A stretch of DNA of 64,000 nt from Sialis fuliginosa. Lineage: Eukaryota; Arthropoda; Insecta; Megaloptera; Sialidae. Both the position numbers and the translations under genes were made by a program. Positions 35,491 to 46,668 of the stretch are shown here, one piece after another (position 1 is the first letter of the stretch; every line of letters begins with the position of its first letter). The notes under the pieces were generated by a model. It had not been told where the DNA came from. It saw nothing but the letters and a program-made list of their open reading frames with translations, and ran no database searches. Location of the stretch: NCBI GenBank assembly GCA_961205875.1, contig OY540815.1, positions 4,092,001 through 4,156,000 of the forward strand, in the 5' to 3' direction.

Positions 35491-35650
35491 TATGGATCTT
35501 GGCTTCTGGGTGTAAGCCGCGTCGGTTTGGTCGTGTAATCGGCCAACGTTTAGAAGAGCCCTGAAGATGTCCACTGCAATGTGTGACGAAACGTTGGTCG
35601 ATAACACGACCAAACCGTCGCGGCTTACACTCAGAAGCCAAGATCCATAT
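35491..35650. mobile_element. Inverted-repeat remnant with hammerhead (Penelope-like)
   Basis: The arms atggatcttggcttctg/gggtgtaagccgcg and cgcggcttacact/cagaagccaagatccat are near-perfect inverse copies, followed inward by tcggtttggtcgtgtaatc and gataacacgaccaaacc. A hammerhead-like core lies between them. Penelope-like elements carry hammerheads in repeats that can lie in inverted arrangement, which is the most economical source. No reverse transcriptase or GIY-YIG sequence is present. Confidence 0.55.
35529..35611 (+). ncRNA. Hammerhead-ribozyme-like motif (CUGAAGA...GAAA)
   Basis: The core CTGAAGA (35,561-35,567) and GAAA (35,588-35,591) are separated by a 20-nt arm in which gtc-cac pairs with gtg-tgac with one bulge. 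After GAAA, AC and GT can close a 2-bp stem III round GTTG, giving a GGTC cleavage site after 35,599. The distal stem I pairs ggtcgtgtaatc (35,529-35,540) with gataacacgacc (35,600-35,611); about 20 nt before the core remain unpaired, which may impair activity. Confidence 0.5.
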
Positions 35651-35707
35651 CAAGATCACCGTGGAAGCCTCAAGACTTGTACAGTAGTAAGCTGTAAACT
35701 AAAAATT

Positions 35708-35765
35708 TGCCAAGTGCGAGTAGGACGTGCGACCTGAGGGTTCCGTACCATTATATAAAATATAA
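35708..35765 (+). repeat. Family C, head fragment
   Basis: Only gccaagtgcgagtaggac, gagggttccgtaccatta and tataaaa survive, matching the start of the 26.7-kb copy. Confidence 0.6.
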
Positions 35766-36670
35766 AAAATATATAAAAATATTAAATTATACATTTAAAA
35801 AAGTAAATATAGAATACAAATAAACCTCTGCATAAAAATGAGACTTATAGACTAGGGAATTACTGATCCTGGATATTAATATTAATGAAAATCTAAGATT
35901 TAACATCAAAAGACTAAAAAAAATCTATAATTTACAATGATCACGTCTCTTTCAAATATTTTGTCGAACAATTGGATAATTTTTCACATCCAAGAAAGGT
36001 AAAATATCGAAATTGATTATGATTGTTGCTAACCTATTTATTTATTTATTTTAATTTCTATACAAATTCTTGGAAGTTGCAAAAATAATTTTACACAATT
36101 TTTTTTAGTAACTACGGAACGATTATTCCAGTTTTCACTAATGGATGGGTTAGGTCAAGCCTTAAGTAATTTATTTAAATGTAAAAATTAAGAAGAATTT
36201 TTACAATAACACCGGGCCTAATGTGCCAAATTCTACATTTTTAATCTGTGACACAAACGACAACTATAAGCGATCAGCATACACTAAACATAATTATAGG
36301 AAGGTGTCTAATTAGTAATTTGTGCAGACTGCAGAAAGAGGGTACTTCTGCACAAAATCATTGTAATTATAAAACTTCCAAGGCCTGAATACTCGAGCGT
36401 TAATATAAATATCGAATTTAACCCGTTTGAAATTTATAGATTTCGAAAATAGTTTTTTAAACTGTAAAAATGCACCAATCTGAATTATTTTTGGGGAAAA
36501 TGTTTGTCACAGTAAGTACTCCAGACTTATTGATTTTGGTGCTAATCGGATTAGGAGTTTTGGAAATATTCGAAATTTTGTATCTTTTTTCGTCTAAAAA
36601 GTGAACGTTGCTTGGAAATAAATGCAACTAAATTCAGATTGACAAATTAGTTGTTCTACGAATGTGTATT
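35766..36670. other. AT-rich unassigned sequence
   Basis: No terminal repeats, coding frames or family blocks are seen before the start of the giant palindrome. Confidence 0.4.
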
Positions 36671-39600
36671 TAGTATAGTCAAAATAGATTTTGAGCGGAA
36701 TTCTCTGGGAACAGCAAAATTTTTATACCATAATGTAGGGGGGACATTGTAGTTTCACCACCCAAAAGTCCCACGAGCTAAACCTTGTGCTAACTCGGGG
36801 AACCCCATTCAAAGTTGGATTTTGTGCAAATATTTGTTCATTTTTCTAGCTCATAAAAATACAGATATCTCGAGAACAAAAGTAGATATCGAAAAAAATG
36901 TTGCTGTTTTAGAATTGCTATAAAATACCCAACAATATGACTAAATAATATTAGAACCTATACTCAAACGTTTAGGTGTCACGTTCATTTGTTTATCAAA
37001 AATCGCTGTAATTTTATTGTTTTTTCAATTCCATACTTTTTCATTACATTATTAAGTATGAAAAAAAAATTGTTTTTTACTTTTTGTAATTTTTATCTTA
37101 TTCTACGTTTAATTTCCTTGAAAAATCTGTCATGGATTTTGATTTAAAAAAATTGTGTGAACACGTAAATAAAATTTCAAAAAAGTATTATTTAGTTTGC
37201 AAATTAAATGAATGTTAAATTAACTGTATACGGTTTTTCAAATACATTAAATATTTCATCAACCCGTCATACTATCTGCAAAATTTTAGGTATTTTGGAA
37301 TCGCTATGAAATTTGAATAATATTATAGGTGCACAGAAAAAAATATTTAAACACTGTGAACATATATGGGGCGGTTTTTTAGGAAACTGCATAAAAATTA
37401 CAGTCTATGAATTCATACATGGCTGTGCTCCTTTAAATAATTCCTAGTACTATGATGTCTGTTACATATATAGTGCCCATGCATGTACGTTTATATAAAA
37501 AAAATTTCCGCGATTAAACCATTCAAAAAAAAATTACAGTCATTTTAACTTGTGAACTGAATTTTATTTTTTCGTGATTTGGTATAATCAAGATATCTCC
37601 TAAACAAATGAAGATACATGCAAGTACCATCACATCAAAATACGTAAAATTTTATGTGCTACAACTTTTATGAAAAGTATTTTTTGTTATCTTTATTCTA
37701 AATGGTTAATAAATCTACGCGAAAATTTATTTTTAGAGGGGCCGACGAAAAATAAGCTAGTTTTGATTTTTTTCTGGCCATAATGTGAAGAATTGATAAA
37801 AAATAAGTAACACTAATTTTAGAGGATAATAATTTGCAAACTCTCTGAAAATTAAATTTTAATAGGATTATATATAACAGAAATATTTAATTTTAAAGTG
37901 CTCAAAAAAATGACATTTTACATCAAGATTGTTGTACAGAGTAAGCTATGGAAATTAACACTGTGCAGAGAAAAACATTGACGAAGTTAAAAATTGGGAA
38001 AGATGTTACCAAATATCTATAGTTTGTTATAATAAACCATTATCAGTAATAAAATTTTTAATTCAACCCCTATATTGAAAAAACTACCCTTAGTGTATAA
38101 CTCTCAACTTATGTTCTCGATTTTCATGAAAACGGTATATCGCACGAAAAAATTGTATGGAACTAATTGTGTAGAGAGTAAAATTTGCAATTGATAACAA
38201 ATAACATATTAATTGAGTTATTTAAAATTACGGCGTTATTCAAAGGTTTATAAACGAGGCCAAAAAACATATTAAATGTTGGTTATTTCTGAAAGGCACA
38301 GATATTTTTTTGCCAAACTTTGAAAATATAAACTACTTACACTATTAAATAGTCACACCAAATTCCCAATCGATCAATGCCACAGAAAAAAAGTTATAGC
38401 CAGTTTAATTTAAAAAAAATTTATCAAAAGTGTGAATTTTGTAATATTGATATGCTGTTATAATCAAAATTTACGAAAATTTTTCATATCAATATAAGTC
38501 TCTTAAACATTCTGATATTTATTTGAAATTTCACAATAATGATAGCTGTAGTTTAATTTCAATGCTCAGTAATTAACAATTGTGTATGCTAATTTATAAG
38601 GTTTTTACAGCTCTATAAGTGCGCAAAAATTAAAAGTGTTAATTTTAAATTCCAAAACAAAAATATTCCAAAATTGTTTACACCAAAATAAAGATAAAAC
38701 TAGCACTTTTACATATTTCATAAAATTATTAGATCCCTTTAGTTTTTAAATGATAACATAATATCAATGTGCTATTTAATCTACCCTATGACACCAACCT
38801 CTAAATTAAGATTATGAGGAATATATGAAGTTGGTCCATAAAGTTTCATAAATCTTTATAAGATCTTACAAACAAATACAGAGATTGTCAATTCATCAAT
38901 AAAATTTATAAAAAATTGAGTAGATACCCCAAATCGTCAAAATTAAAAAATAATATTTTTGAATTCTAAACTTTGATTTTGTCTATAATTATTACATTCG
39001 CTTTGTTTTAACTTGTAGTGAACCTACTTTCAAGGGTTAACATCTCCCATTATATGTTTAAATTTTTTTAAAGATAAGGAATAGTTTAACATATTTTGCA
39101 TTCAATATTTTGTTATTTTAACGAATGAATCCTTTTTTTATGTCATCTCATTTAATTAATTTAGTTTCAATAAAAACGGTGTAGTGAATTGAAAGGTTAA
39201 TAAATAGGTAGTTGTTAATATTATATTTTGCTTTTATTGATAAATATACAATCTCTATATTTGTTCGTAAGACCTTATAAAGATTTTTCAAACATTCTGG
39301 ACCAACTTCATATATTCCTCATAATCTTAATTTAGGGGTTGGTGTCATAGGGTAGATTAAATAGCACATTGATATTATGTTATCATTTAAAAACTAAAGG
39401 GATTTAATAATTTTATGAAATATGTAAAAATGCTAGTTTTATCTTCATTTTGGTGTAAACAATTTTTGAATATTTTTGTTTTGGAATTGAAAATTAACAC
39501 TTTTAATTTTTGCGCACTTATAGAGCTGTAAAAACCTTATAATTTAACATACACAATTGTTAATTACTGGGTATTGAAAATAAACTATAGCCATCATTAT

Positions 39601-41475
39601 TGTGAAATTTCAAATAAATATCAGAATTTTTAAGAGACTTATAATGTTATGAAAAATTTTCGTAAATTTTGATTATAACAGCATATCAATATTACAAAAT
39701 TCACACTTTTGATAATTTTTTTTAAAATTAAACTGGCTATAACTTTTTTTCTGTGGCATTGATCGATTGGGAACTTGGTGTGACTTTATAATAGTGTAAG
39801 TAGTTTATATTTACAAAGTTTGGCAAAAAAATGTCTGTGCCTTTCAGAAATAACCAACATTTAATATGTTTTTTGGCCTCGTTTATAAACCTTTGAATAA
39901 CGCCGTAATTTTAAATAACTCAATTAATATGTTATTTGTTATCAATTGCAAATTTTACTCTCTACACAATTAGTTCCATACATTTTTTTCGTGCGATATA
40001 CCGTTTTCATGAAAATCGAGAACATAAGTTGAGAGTTATACACTAAGGGTAGTTTTTTCAATATAGGGGTTGAATTAAAAATTTTATTACTGATAATGGT
40101 TTATTATAACAAACTATAGATATTTGGTAACATCTTTCCCAATTTTTAACTTCGTCAATGTTTTTCTCTGCACAGTGTTAATTTCCATAGCTTACTCTGT
40201 ACAACAATCTTGATGTAAAATGTCATTTTTTTGAGCACTTTAAAATTAAATATTTCTGTTATATATAATCCTATTAAAATTTAATTTTCAGAGAGTTTGC
40301 AAATTATTATCCTCTAAAATTAGTGTTACTTATTTTTTATCAATTCTTCACATTAGGGCCAGAAAAAAATCAAAACTAGCTTATTTTTCGTCGGCCCCTC
40401 TAAAAATAAATTTTCGCGTAGATTTATTAACCATTTAGAATAAAGATAACAAAAAATACTTTTCATAAAAGTTGTAGCACATAAAATTTTACGTATTTTG
40501 ATGTGATGGTACTTGCATGTATCTTCATTTGTTTAGGAGATATCTTGATTATACCAAATCACGAAAAAATAAAATTCAGTTCACAAGTTAAAATGACTGT
40601 AATTTTTTTTTGAATGGTTTAATCGCGGAAATTTTTTTTATATAAACGTACATGCATGGGCACTATATATGTAACAGACATCATAGTACTAGGAATTATT
40701 TAAAGGAGCACAGCCATGTATGAATTCATAGACTGTAATTTTTATGCAGTTTCCTAAAAAACCGCCCCATATATGTTCACAGTGTTTAAAAATTTTTTTC
40801 TGTGCACCTATAATATTATTCAAATATCACAGCGATTCCAAAATACCTAAAATTTTGCAGATAGTATGACGGGTTGATGAAATATTTAATGTATTTGAAA
40901 AACCGTATACAGTTAATTTAACATTCATTTAATTTGCAAACTAAATAATACTTTTTTGAAATTTTATTTACGTGTTCACACAATTTTTTTAAATCAAAAT
41001 CCATGACAGATTTTTCAAGGAAATTAAACGTAGAATAAGATAAAAATTACAAAAAGTAAAAAACAATTTTTTTTTCATACTTAATAATGTAATGAAAAAG
41101 TATGGAATTGAAAAAACAATAAAATTACAGCGATTTTTGATAAACAAATGAACGTGACACCTAAACATTTGAGTATAGGTTCTAATATTATTTAGTCATA
41201 TTGTTGGGTATTTTATAGCAATTCTAAAACAGCAACATTTTTTTCGATATCTACTTTTGTTCTCGAGATATCTGTATTTTTATGAGCTAGAAAAATGAAC
41301 AAATATTTGCACAAAATCCAACTTTGAATGGGGCTCCCCGAGTTAGCACAAGGTTTAGCTCGTGGGACTTTTGGGTGGTGAAACTACAATGTCCCCCCTA
41401 CATTATGGTATAAAAATTTTGCTGTTCCCAGAGAATTCCGCTCGACGTGTTTTTTGAGTTATTTTTACTATACTA
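36671..41475. mobile_element. Giant foldback (palindromic) element, ~4.8 kb
   Basis: Two arms of about 2.2 kb face each other: 36,671-38,906 and 39,232-41,475. The outer ends read TAGTATAGTcaaaata and, inverted, TAGTATAGTaaaaata, so a TA dinucleotide borders each end, as for Tc1/mariner insertions. In about 300 bp of outer arm that I compared base by base (from 36,721 and back from 41,420), only two substitutions appeared. A GC-richer block near each end (cacccaaaagtcccacgagc) is shared by both. No frame of note occurs in the arms or the loop. If transcribed it would give a very long hairpin RNA. An inverted assembly join is possible, but the arm differences and unique loop argue against it. 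Confidence 0.85.
38907..39231. other. Loop of the giant foldback
   Basis: About 325 bp between the arms, AT-rich, with no counterpart in inverse orientation. It contains no recognisable gene or internal repeat. The transition from arm to loop is gradual at the left (cagagattgtcaattcatc) and right (gataaatatacaatctct). Confidence 0.7.
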
Positions 41476-41639
41476 ATTATGTTTTTGACATTAGGACATT
41501 AGAAAACTAATATTTATTACAAATGGCAATAACAGCTGTAACCGTCGTAAGTATATATGTATGTTTTTTATGTATTACGAAATTTATATTCATAGTAGTA
41601 GGTAGGTTATATAAATAATTTTTTTTTTTTAATTTATAT

Positions 41640-41850
41640 TTAAAAATTATTTAAAAAGATAGAAAAAACATGAAAGTCATGTATGGTTCTCCATACCGAT
41701 ATTTAATATCCAATTACGTCCAATATTATTTTTTAAATGAGTAAAATATGTAAGCTATCCATAAATAACATATTGAAATTTTAGACTTTTATCAATACAG
41801 TGCTCTAATGATCGAATAACCTTTAATAACAGTGTTTGAAATAATCCTGT
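41640..41850 (-). repeat. Repeat also present, inverted, at 49.46-49.86 kb
   Basis: The blocks ctatccataaataacatatt, gacttttatcaatacagtg and gctctaatgatcgaataacc match the inverse of the 49.46-kb region. Here the target site of the hAT at 49,483-49,733 is uninterrupted. Confidence 0.7.
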
Positions 41851-42351
41851 ATTTAGCGGAACATTTTAAATCTGGCTTAAATACTCGTACAACAATTAAA
41901 TCAATAAAAAAGCTTAAGCTTTTAAACAATTTTTATTGACTTTAGAAACTATGTAACATGTTTTTTCAAACTTTACATACATATTGGCATGCATTGAATA
42001 TAAAAACAAATTTGATTTCCAAAATACTCCAGAAAACTACTTTTATATTCCTATATTACTTGTTTCGGACATTTCTCTACATTACTTTGTTTATTTTATA
42101 CCATCTACTTCAATCGAAAGTTTCTATAAAATTCAAAACAATATATATATTATAAATACATATATTCCAATACGGAGAGGAAAAATACTTTCACTGGAAA
42201 CCATCCCAATGCTAGATATTATATAATACATTATGCATTCTATGTTAAAAAAGGCAAAATAAATTTTCAATAATCCTGGAAAGGAAAACATTTCTCTATT
42301 TAAGTAGGATGTAACATTTTTATAGTATGTTGCAGAAAGTGTGATATACAG
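41851..42351. other. AT-rich unassigned sequence with overlapping frames
   Basis: Two overlapping plus-strand frames (41,958-42,155 and 41,984-42,226) have no domain that I recognise; the second, ending PIRRGKILSLETIPMLDI, has a somewhat balanced tail. Could be a decayed coding scrap. Confidence 0.2.
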
Positions 42352-42545
42352 GCTGTATTAAATTTTACTGTTCAAATAAGTAAAGAAAACATCTGCTAAG
42401 TACTACTGGAAAAACGGAGAAACTGTGGTTTCTAAAAATATACACCTTAACCACAATAAAACAATGTCACTCGACACGTGTTTCGACTTCACAAGAAGTC
42501 CTCATCAGGAGCCTAACAGTTCCAGACTGTTTGGAACTGTTAGGT
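42352..42545 (-). mobile_element. Penelope-like remnant with hammerhead, locus 2
   Basis: It begins after an acaggctgtatt terminus-like word at 42,351. On the minus strand a stem-loop (cctaacagttcc/ggaactgttagg) is followed by the hammerhead and then attgttttattgtggttaa. The same block (aaccacaataaaac, tcactcgacacgtg) recurs at 43.0 and 46.5 kb. No protein-coding part remains. Confidence 0.55.
42469..42512 (-). ncRNA. Compact hammerhead ribozyme motif, apparently intact
   Basis: On the minus strand the parts come in the required order. Stem I 5-prime strand GCTC (42,512-42,509) precedes the invariant CTGATGA. Stem II is GACTTC-TTGT-GAAGTC with one extra G after the core. GAAA (42,484-42,481) follows. 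A minimal stem III ACAC/GTGT with no real loop leads to the cleavage triplet GTC ending at 42,473, and then GAGT, the other strand of stem I. All catalytic-core bases are present. The very short stem III matches hammerheads of Penelope-like elements, which cleave best as dimers. Confidence 0.7.
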
Positions 42546-42956
42546 ATTTCATTCATTTTTAGTGTTAAACAATTGTAAGAAATTTCAACTTATTCTTACT
42601 GGTCTGATGTAACTTCCCAACCTTCTTAATTTAATTTTAAAATTAAATCGAAAAAAATGGAATTATTTATTATTGATTTCAAAACGGCTCATTTAACAAA
42701 ATGATATAAATTAACGCACCTGTATCCTAACAATTATTTTGTATTTTCTTAAAAAATTATTCAGCCATTACAATTTCAAATCAACCTGTATGCGGGGATG
42801 TGTGAGAAAGAGAGATACATAGCTAGAGAGAGCAAACATAAGCAAGTGGACGACGCACGACTCGAAATGTAGGAATTTTAATATCTACATTCCATGGGTG
42901 AGTTGCGTAACGCGAAGCGTCTTCTTATATTGGTGATCAGAGAAATATATAATATA

Positions 42957-43160
42957 TACAGGGTGTGGCGCTAATATTACGTCATTGTTTCTAGTAGATA
43001 AACTAATTACTGCAAAACGGAGAAATTGTGGTTTCTTAATCATTAACTACAAGAAAATAATGTCACTCATCAGGAGTCTAACAGTTCCAGAACTATTAGA
43101 CTCCTGATGAGGACTTCTTGTATCGTTTTCTCGTGGTTAATATTTAGTTTATGTGAGCTA
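42957..43160. mobile_element. Inverted pair of hammerhead remnants, locus 3
   Basis: After an atatacagggtgtggcg terminus, minus-oriented gtcactcatcaggagtc and plus-oriented gactcctgatgagga face each other around agttccagaactatta. The plus copy keeps CTGATGA and the first strand of stem II (ggacttcttgt) but has lost GAAA and the cleavage site; the minus copy is deleted right after CTGATGA. Both are dead as ribozymes. Confidence 0.55.
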
Positions 43161-43619
43161 TAGGTACTAATTGTCTAAATAAATTTAAAATCTAGCAATA
43201 ATGATTACGCTTTTTTTATCTTTAACAAGTAGAAAAGAAGATTTAAGAAATTTCTAAAAATAAATTCTGTATCCCCAATTGTTCAATATTTTATACTTAT
43301 TTATTTCGTTATATCTTTTACAGATGTTGAACAAAAAAAAATATTATAATAATTCACTAAAATTTTATAGATTATTAACTCCAAATATTCATTTATGTTC
43401 TTGATCTTAATTTTCTTGATTTCTATTATATGTTAAAAATATATCTTCAATATTATTTCTTGAACATTGGACGTTTTGATGTATTATAGAAAATGTTTTT
43501 TATATTTAAATTTTTCTTACTATTTTTTATAAATACTGTTTCTTCATTATGTATATTATTAAATAATTTATTTAATTAATTTATTTTTTTCTTCAAAAGT
43601 TTTTTTCAAATTCAGCTCA
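43161..43619. other. Very AT-rich unassigned sequence
   Basis: Nothing but A/T-rich filler is visible. Confidence 0.4.
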
Positions 43620-44110
43620 TTTCCTTCAAAATAAGAAACGTTTAACGGCAACCTTATTCGGCCAAGCTTCTTCTTCATACATTTCTTCAAGTAATGATGC
43701 ATCAGCACCAATTTTTAAACTAGATGTTTGACCATACGTTGATATTTTTTCACAAGTAAAGTTGTGTCCATTAAATTTTTCTATTTTTATTTACATTTGG
43801 TAATATGTTTAGACGTTTAGTGATTTTTACCTTTTTTGTCTCTAAAATTTCTGTAAATGAGGGTTTTGAATAGTTATGATATAGATGATTTTGTTGGTTT
43901 ATTTAGTTTTTGTTTTAATTCATTTATTTATATGACATTTTCAAATTAAGTTCTTTTAAATCCATAATTTCTTTTAGCATTTCATTTTTTCCTTCATTTA
44001 AATGTTTTTTATTATTTTTGAAAAAATGTCATTAAATTCATTTGACAGTAAAATATTTTTGACATTTGTACCAATATTTTCGATTGTTTCATTCTTTAGT
44101 TAGTATTTTC
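43620..44110 (-). pseudogene. Decayed coding remnant, family unknown
   Basis: On the minus strand, stretches of balanced peptide appear in shifting frames. First, near 44,095-44,020, ETIENIGTNVKNILLSNEF. Then, near 44,005-43,950, LNEGKNEMLKEIMDLKELNL. Last, near 43,790-43,630, the longest uninterrupted piece contains TYGQTSSLKIGADASLLEEM and ends AWPNKVAVKRFLF. Several stops and frameshifts separate them. I do not recognise the family; a mobile-element protein is likely given the setting. Confidence 0.3.
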
Positions 44111-44227
44111 GTAATGCGTGTATTGTAAGCCATTATTAATTAATAAAAAATATAGATGTATAATATACACACTATATTTCTATTTTAAAAGAGGAGCTTA
44201 TTTGACAGTTACATATCTATTTTTTAA

Positions 44228-44620
44228 GTATTCCGTACCTCAAAAAAAAAAAAAACGGAATCCTTATAGGATCACTTGGCTGTCCATCTGTTTATCTGAA
44301 AGACCTCATTTTTTAGGAATGGCTAGATGTATCAAATAGAAATTAATATCAAATACATACAATAGTCCAGGCTATGGAGGCTAAAACATTATTTTTGGGT
44401 ACAGTTTTGCTACTTACAGGATATGTTACAAATGTGGTTTAGAATAATGCCCCAACGACAATGGTTCAATTGTAAAATTCTTCAGAATAATAAAAATGTC
44501 TGGCAATTATACATTTATGTTTCTAAAAGTTAATAAAAGTCAGTGAAAAAAAACCGAATCTTCTTGAAATAATTGGAAAAGTCATTATTTTTACCTGTAT
44601 AGGTACTATGCGCACATATC
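44228..44620 (-). repeat. Family C fragment
   Basis: It starts attccgtacctcaaa with a poly-A run, then ggaatccttataggatcac and tgtccatctgtttatctg, as in the 11.6-kb copy, and fades out before the conserved ctacgtaaagacgcc block. Confidence 0.55.
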
Positions 44621-45409
44621 ATATATAAATCCTAAAAATGTTTTGTATATGCACATTTTATTATAATTTTATAATTACCTATATATATTATATACATACA
44701 CAAACATACATGGAGAGATATGATTAAAACATGAGACAATTTAACATAATTGAGCACATAATTTGAGTGCACACACTTTTCATTTTTTTAATAAAGTTTT
44801 TTTTTTTTTTTTGCTCATGTCACTCATGTAAGATTGAATAGCAAAAAAAAATATATTAGAAAATATGTAATACAATGTATTGTACACCAACCTTCCTGTA
44901 ATGTAATTTATATTACTAAATACAGTATTTTTCTATCTATCTATCTATGCACACAGGTAAACGCAACCTCTATCGCCAGCCAGATGGCCTGCTTGCTGAC
45001 CGAGAGAGCGAAAGAATGGGTACCTATATCAAGAAACTAGCCTACCTAAAATTCTCGTTTTCGCGACGTTGCTAGCTCCCATACTATTAAACGCACCGCA
45101 CATTTACGACGTATAGATCAGTGCAATTACAAAAATCTCGAATTCTAAAGGTAAAATAAAAATATTCTGTTGATGCAGATTTATTCATGAGATAATTAAG
45201 ATTATTTGTGCATATAACAAACATAGCGCGAACTGTTTAAACAATATAAAATAAATAAACAATGATCAAAGTTTCAAGAATAACATTTTTAGTTGTAACG
45301 GCATACGTAAAAAGAAGTAAGTAATTAAACAAAAAAATGTCTCAGAGTCTTTTTTATAGATACCAAATTCCCTATCAAAAAATTTTTAATTTAGGCGTGA
45401 GAGACGTCC
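44621..45409. other. Unassigned sequence with microsatellites
   Basis: It holds TATA- and CATA-type repeats near 44,640-44,710, a poly-T run at 44,797-44,812 and a CTAT run at 44,930-44,948. A GC-richer patch at 44,960-45,030 (cgccagccagatggcctgc) is unexplained. Confidence 0.4.
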
Positions 45410-45535
45410 GAGTGCCCACATCAAAACCGTGATTTTTATACGGGCACTTTGAAAAAATAAATGGTGCCCGCCACCCTACTGGTATTCTAGAACGTGCTCC
45501 TAGGTACAAAAAGGTTAGGGATCCCTAGTCTATAT
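45410..45535 (-). repeat. Possible degraded hAT end
   Basis: On the minus strand it starts ctagggatccctaacc, a word typical of hAT termini, and has ggtggcgggcaccatttat and cgtgatttttatacgggc in palindromic relation. The other terminus and any flanking duplication are not readable. Confidence 0.35.
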
Positions 45536-45639
45536 TAACACTAACTAGTGATAGAAATCAGCAATTTACCGTCACACACAAAAGTTAACTTTTTTATCAC
45601 AATTAAGGTACTCTGTACATATATAGTGAACGTACCCGA

Positions 45640-45790
45640 ACCGTTTAAAACTAAGCAAAGATCGGAACTAAAGTAAAATCAAGCCCAAGTATATTTGAAC
45701 AGTACTGATTTTACTCGTTCCAGTTTGTTTGCTCAGTTTTGTCCCATTTACTAATCGTACCGTTTAAAACTTGAGAGATTTTACATCTCG
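45640..45790. repeat. Imperfect inverted repeat
   Basis: The left blocks accgtttaaaactaagc and ggaactaaagtaaaatca are mirrored by tgattttactcgttcc and gctcagttttg, then accgtttaaaact. Likely a small hairpin MITE; the borders are vague. Confidence 0.5.
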
Positions 45791-45829
45791 AGGTAGAGTC
45801 ACAGTTCTAACATATAATTTTTAAATAAG

Positions 45830-46490
45830 GGGACGTTCAAGTATTACGTAAGCAAGATTAGGGGATGTGCTGATTAAATTTTCTCTTAATTTTGCTTACA
45901 AAGGGAGTTTGGAGGGGGGGAATTGTCTTGTTTTTGCGATATCGTAAAAAAACGTATTTTTCGATATGCAAACATTCAAATTCGTAAATATTTTTTAAAA
46001 TCAAATACTTTAACCAACGATCATGCGGAATGTAGCTATGGGTCCTAATTGAACTAAAAAACCTTAAATTGTACACATTCATAAAGTTATTCGGTAATTT
46101 TCAAAAATACTTACGTCAAGAGCGGAAATGACCGTAACAACCGGTTTTAAGACGCGGCGCGGTTGATTTTAGCACCATTTCGCCAATTTTCATTCGATTA
46201 CGTTAACATTTTAATACAATAAAGAAAATGGATAAAGCTACAAATTTAGAATTGTATTAAAATTGAACAGAAAATGTTTGTGTAACGGCGCTTTGAATTT
46301 TGAAAATTGTCGAATTTTGGCTGAAAATCGATTTTTCTTCGATTAAAACATCATTTTCAAAGGAAATAACTTTATGCTAGCTACATTACGAATGACCTTT
46401 GGTTGCATACGAATTTGAATGTTTGCATATTGAAAAAAAACGTTTTTTTGCAATATCGCAAAAATTAGAGCTGTTTGAGCAAAATGATTT
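45830..46490. mobile_element. Foldback element starting GGGGACGTTCAAGTATTACG
   Basis: The left arm (about 45,935-46,040: gcgatatcgtaaaaaaacg, atatgcaaacattcaaattc) is mirrored at about 46,370-46,475 (gaatttgaatgtttgcatat, cgtttttttgcaatatcgc). The centre contains gcggcgcggttgatttta. A frame at 45,858-46,082 on the minus strand is a by-product of one arm. Confidence 0.6.
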
Positions 46491-46491
46491 A

Positions 46492-46668
46492 AACTAAAAA
46501 TATAACCACAATAAAACTATGTCACTCGACACGTGTTAGATCCAGATGAGGACTTTTTCTAAAGTCGAAACACGTGACCAGTGACATTGTTTTATTGTGG
46601 TTAAGGTCAAGTTGTATATTTTTAGTTTAAGTGAGTACCAAAGTTTCTCTGTTTTTTTTTTCAGTAGA
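46492..46668. mobile_element. Inverted hammerhead remnant, locus 4
   Basis: The ends aactaaaaatataaccac and atatttttagtttaagtg are inverse, as are ttgttttattgtggtt and aaccacaataaaac further in. The plus strand centre reads CAGATGA-ggactttttctaaagtc-GAAAC, so the core has T to A at its second base, and the cleavage site is changed to GACC. Stem II pairing (gacttt/aaagtc) survives. Confidence 0.6.

Noticed and set aside
36671-41475. Giant palindrome as the long terminal repeats of a Polinton/Maverick
   Set aside because: The ends start with AGTATA-like sequence, but there is no 6-bp target duplication and no viral-type genes between the arms, only a 325-bp loop.
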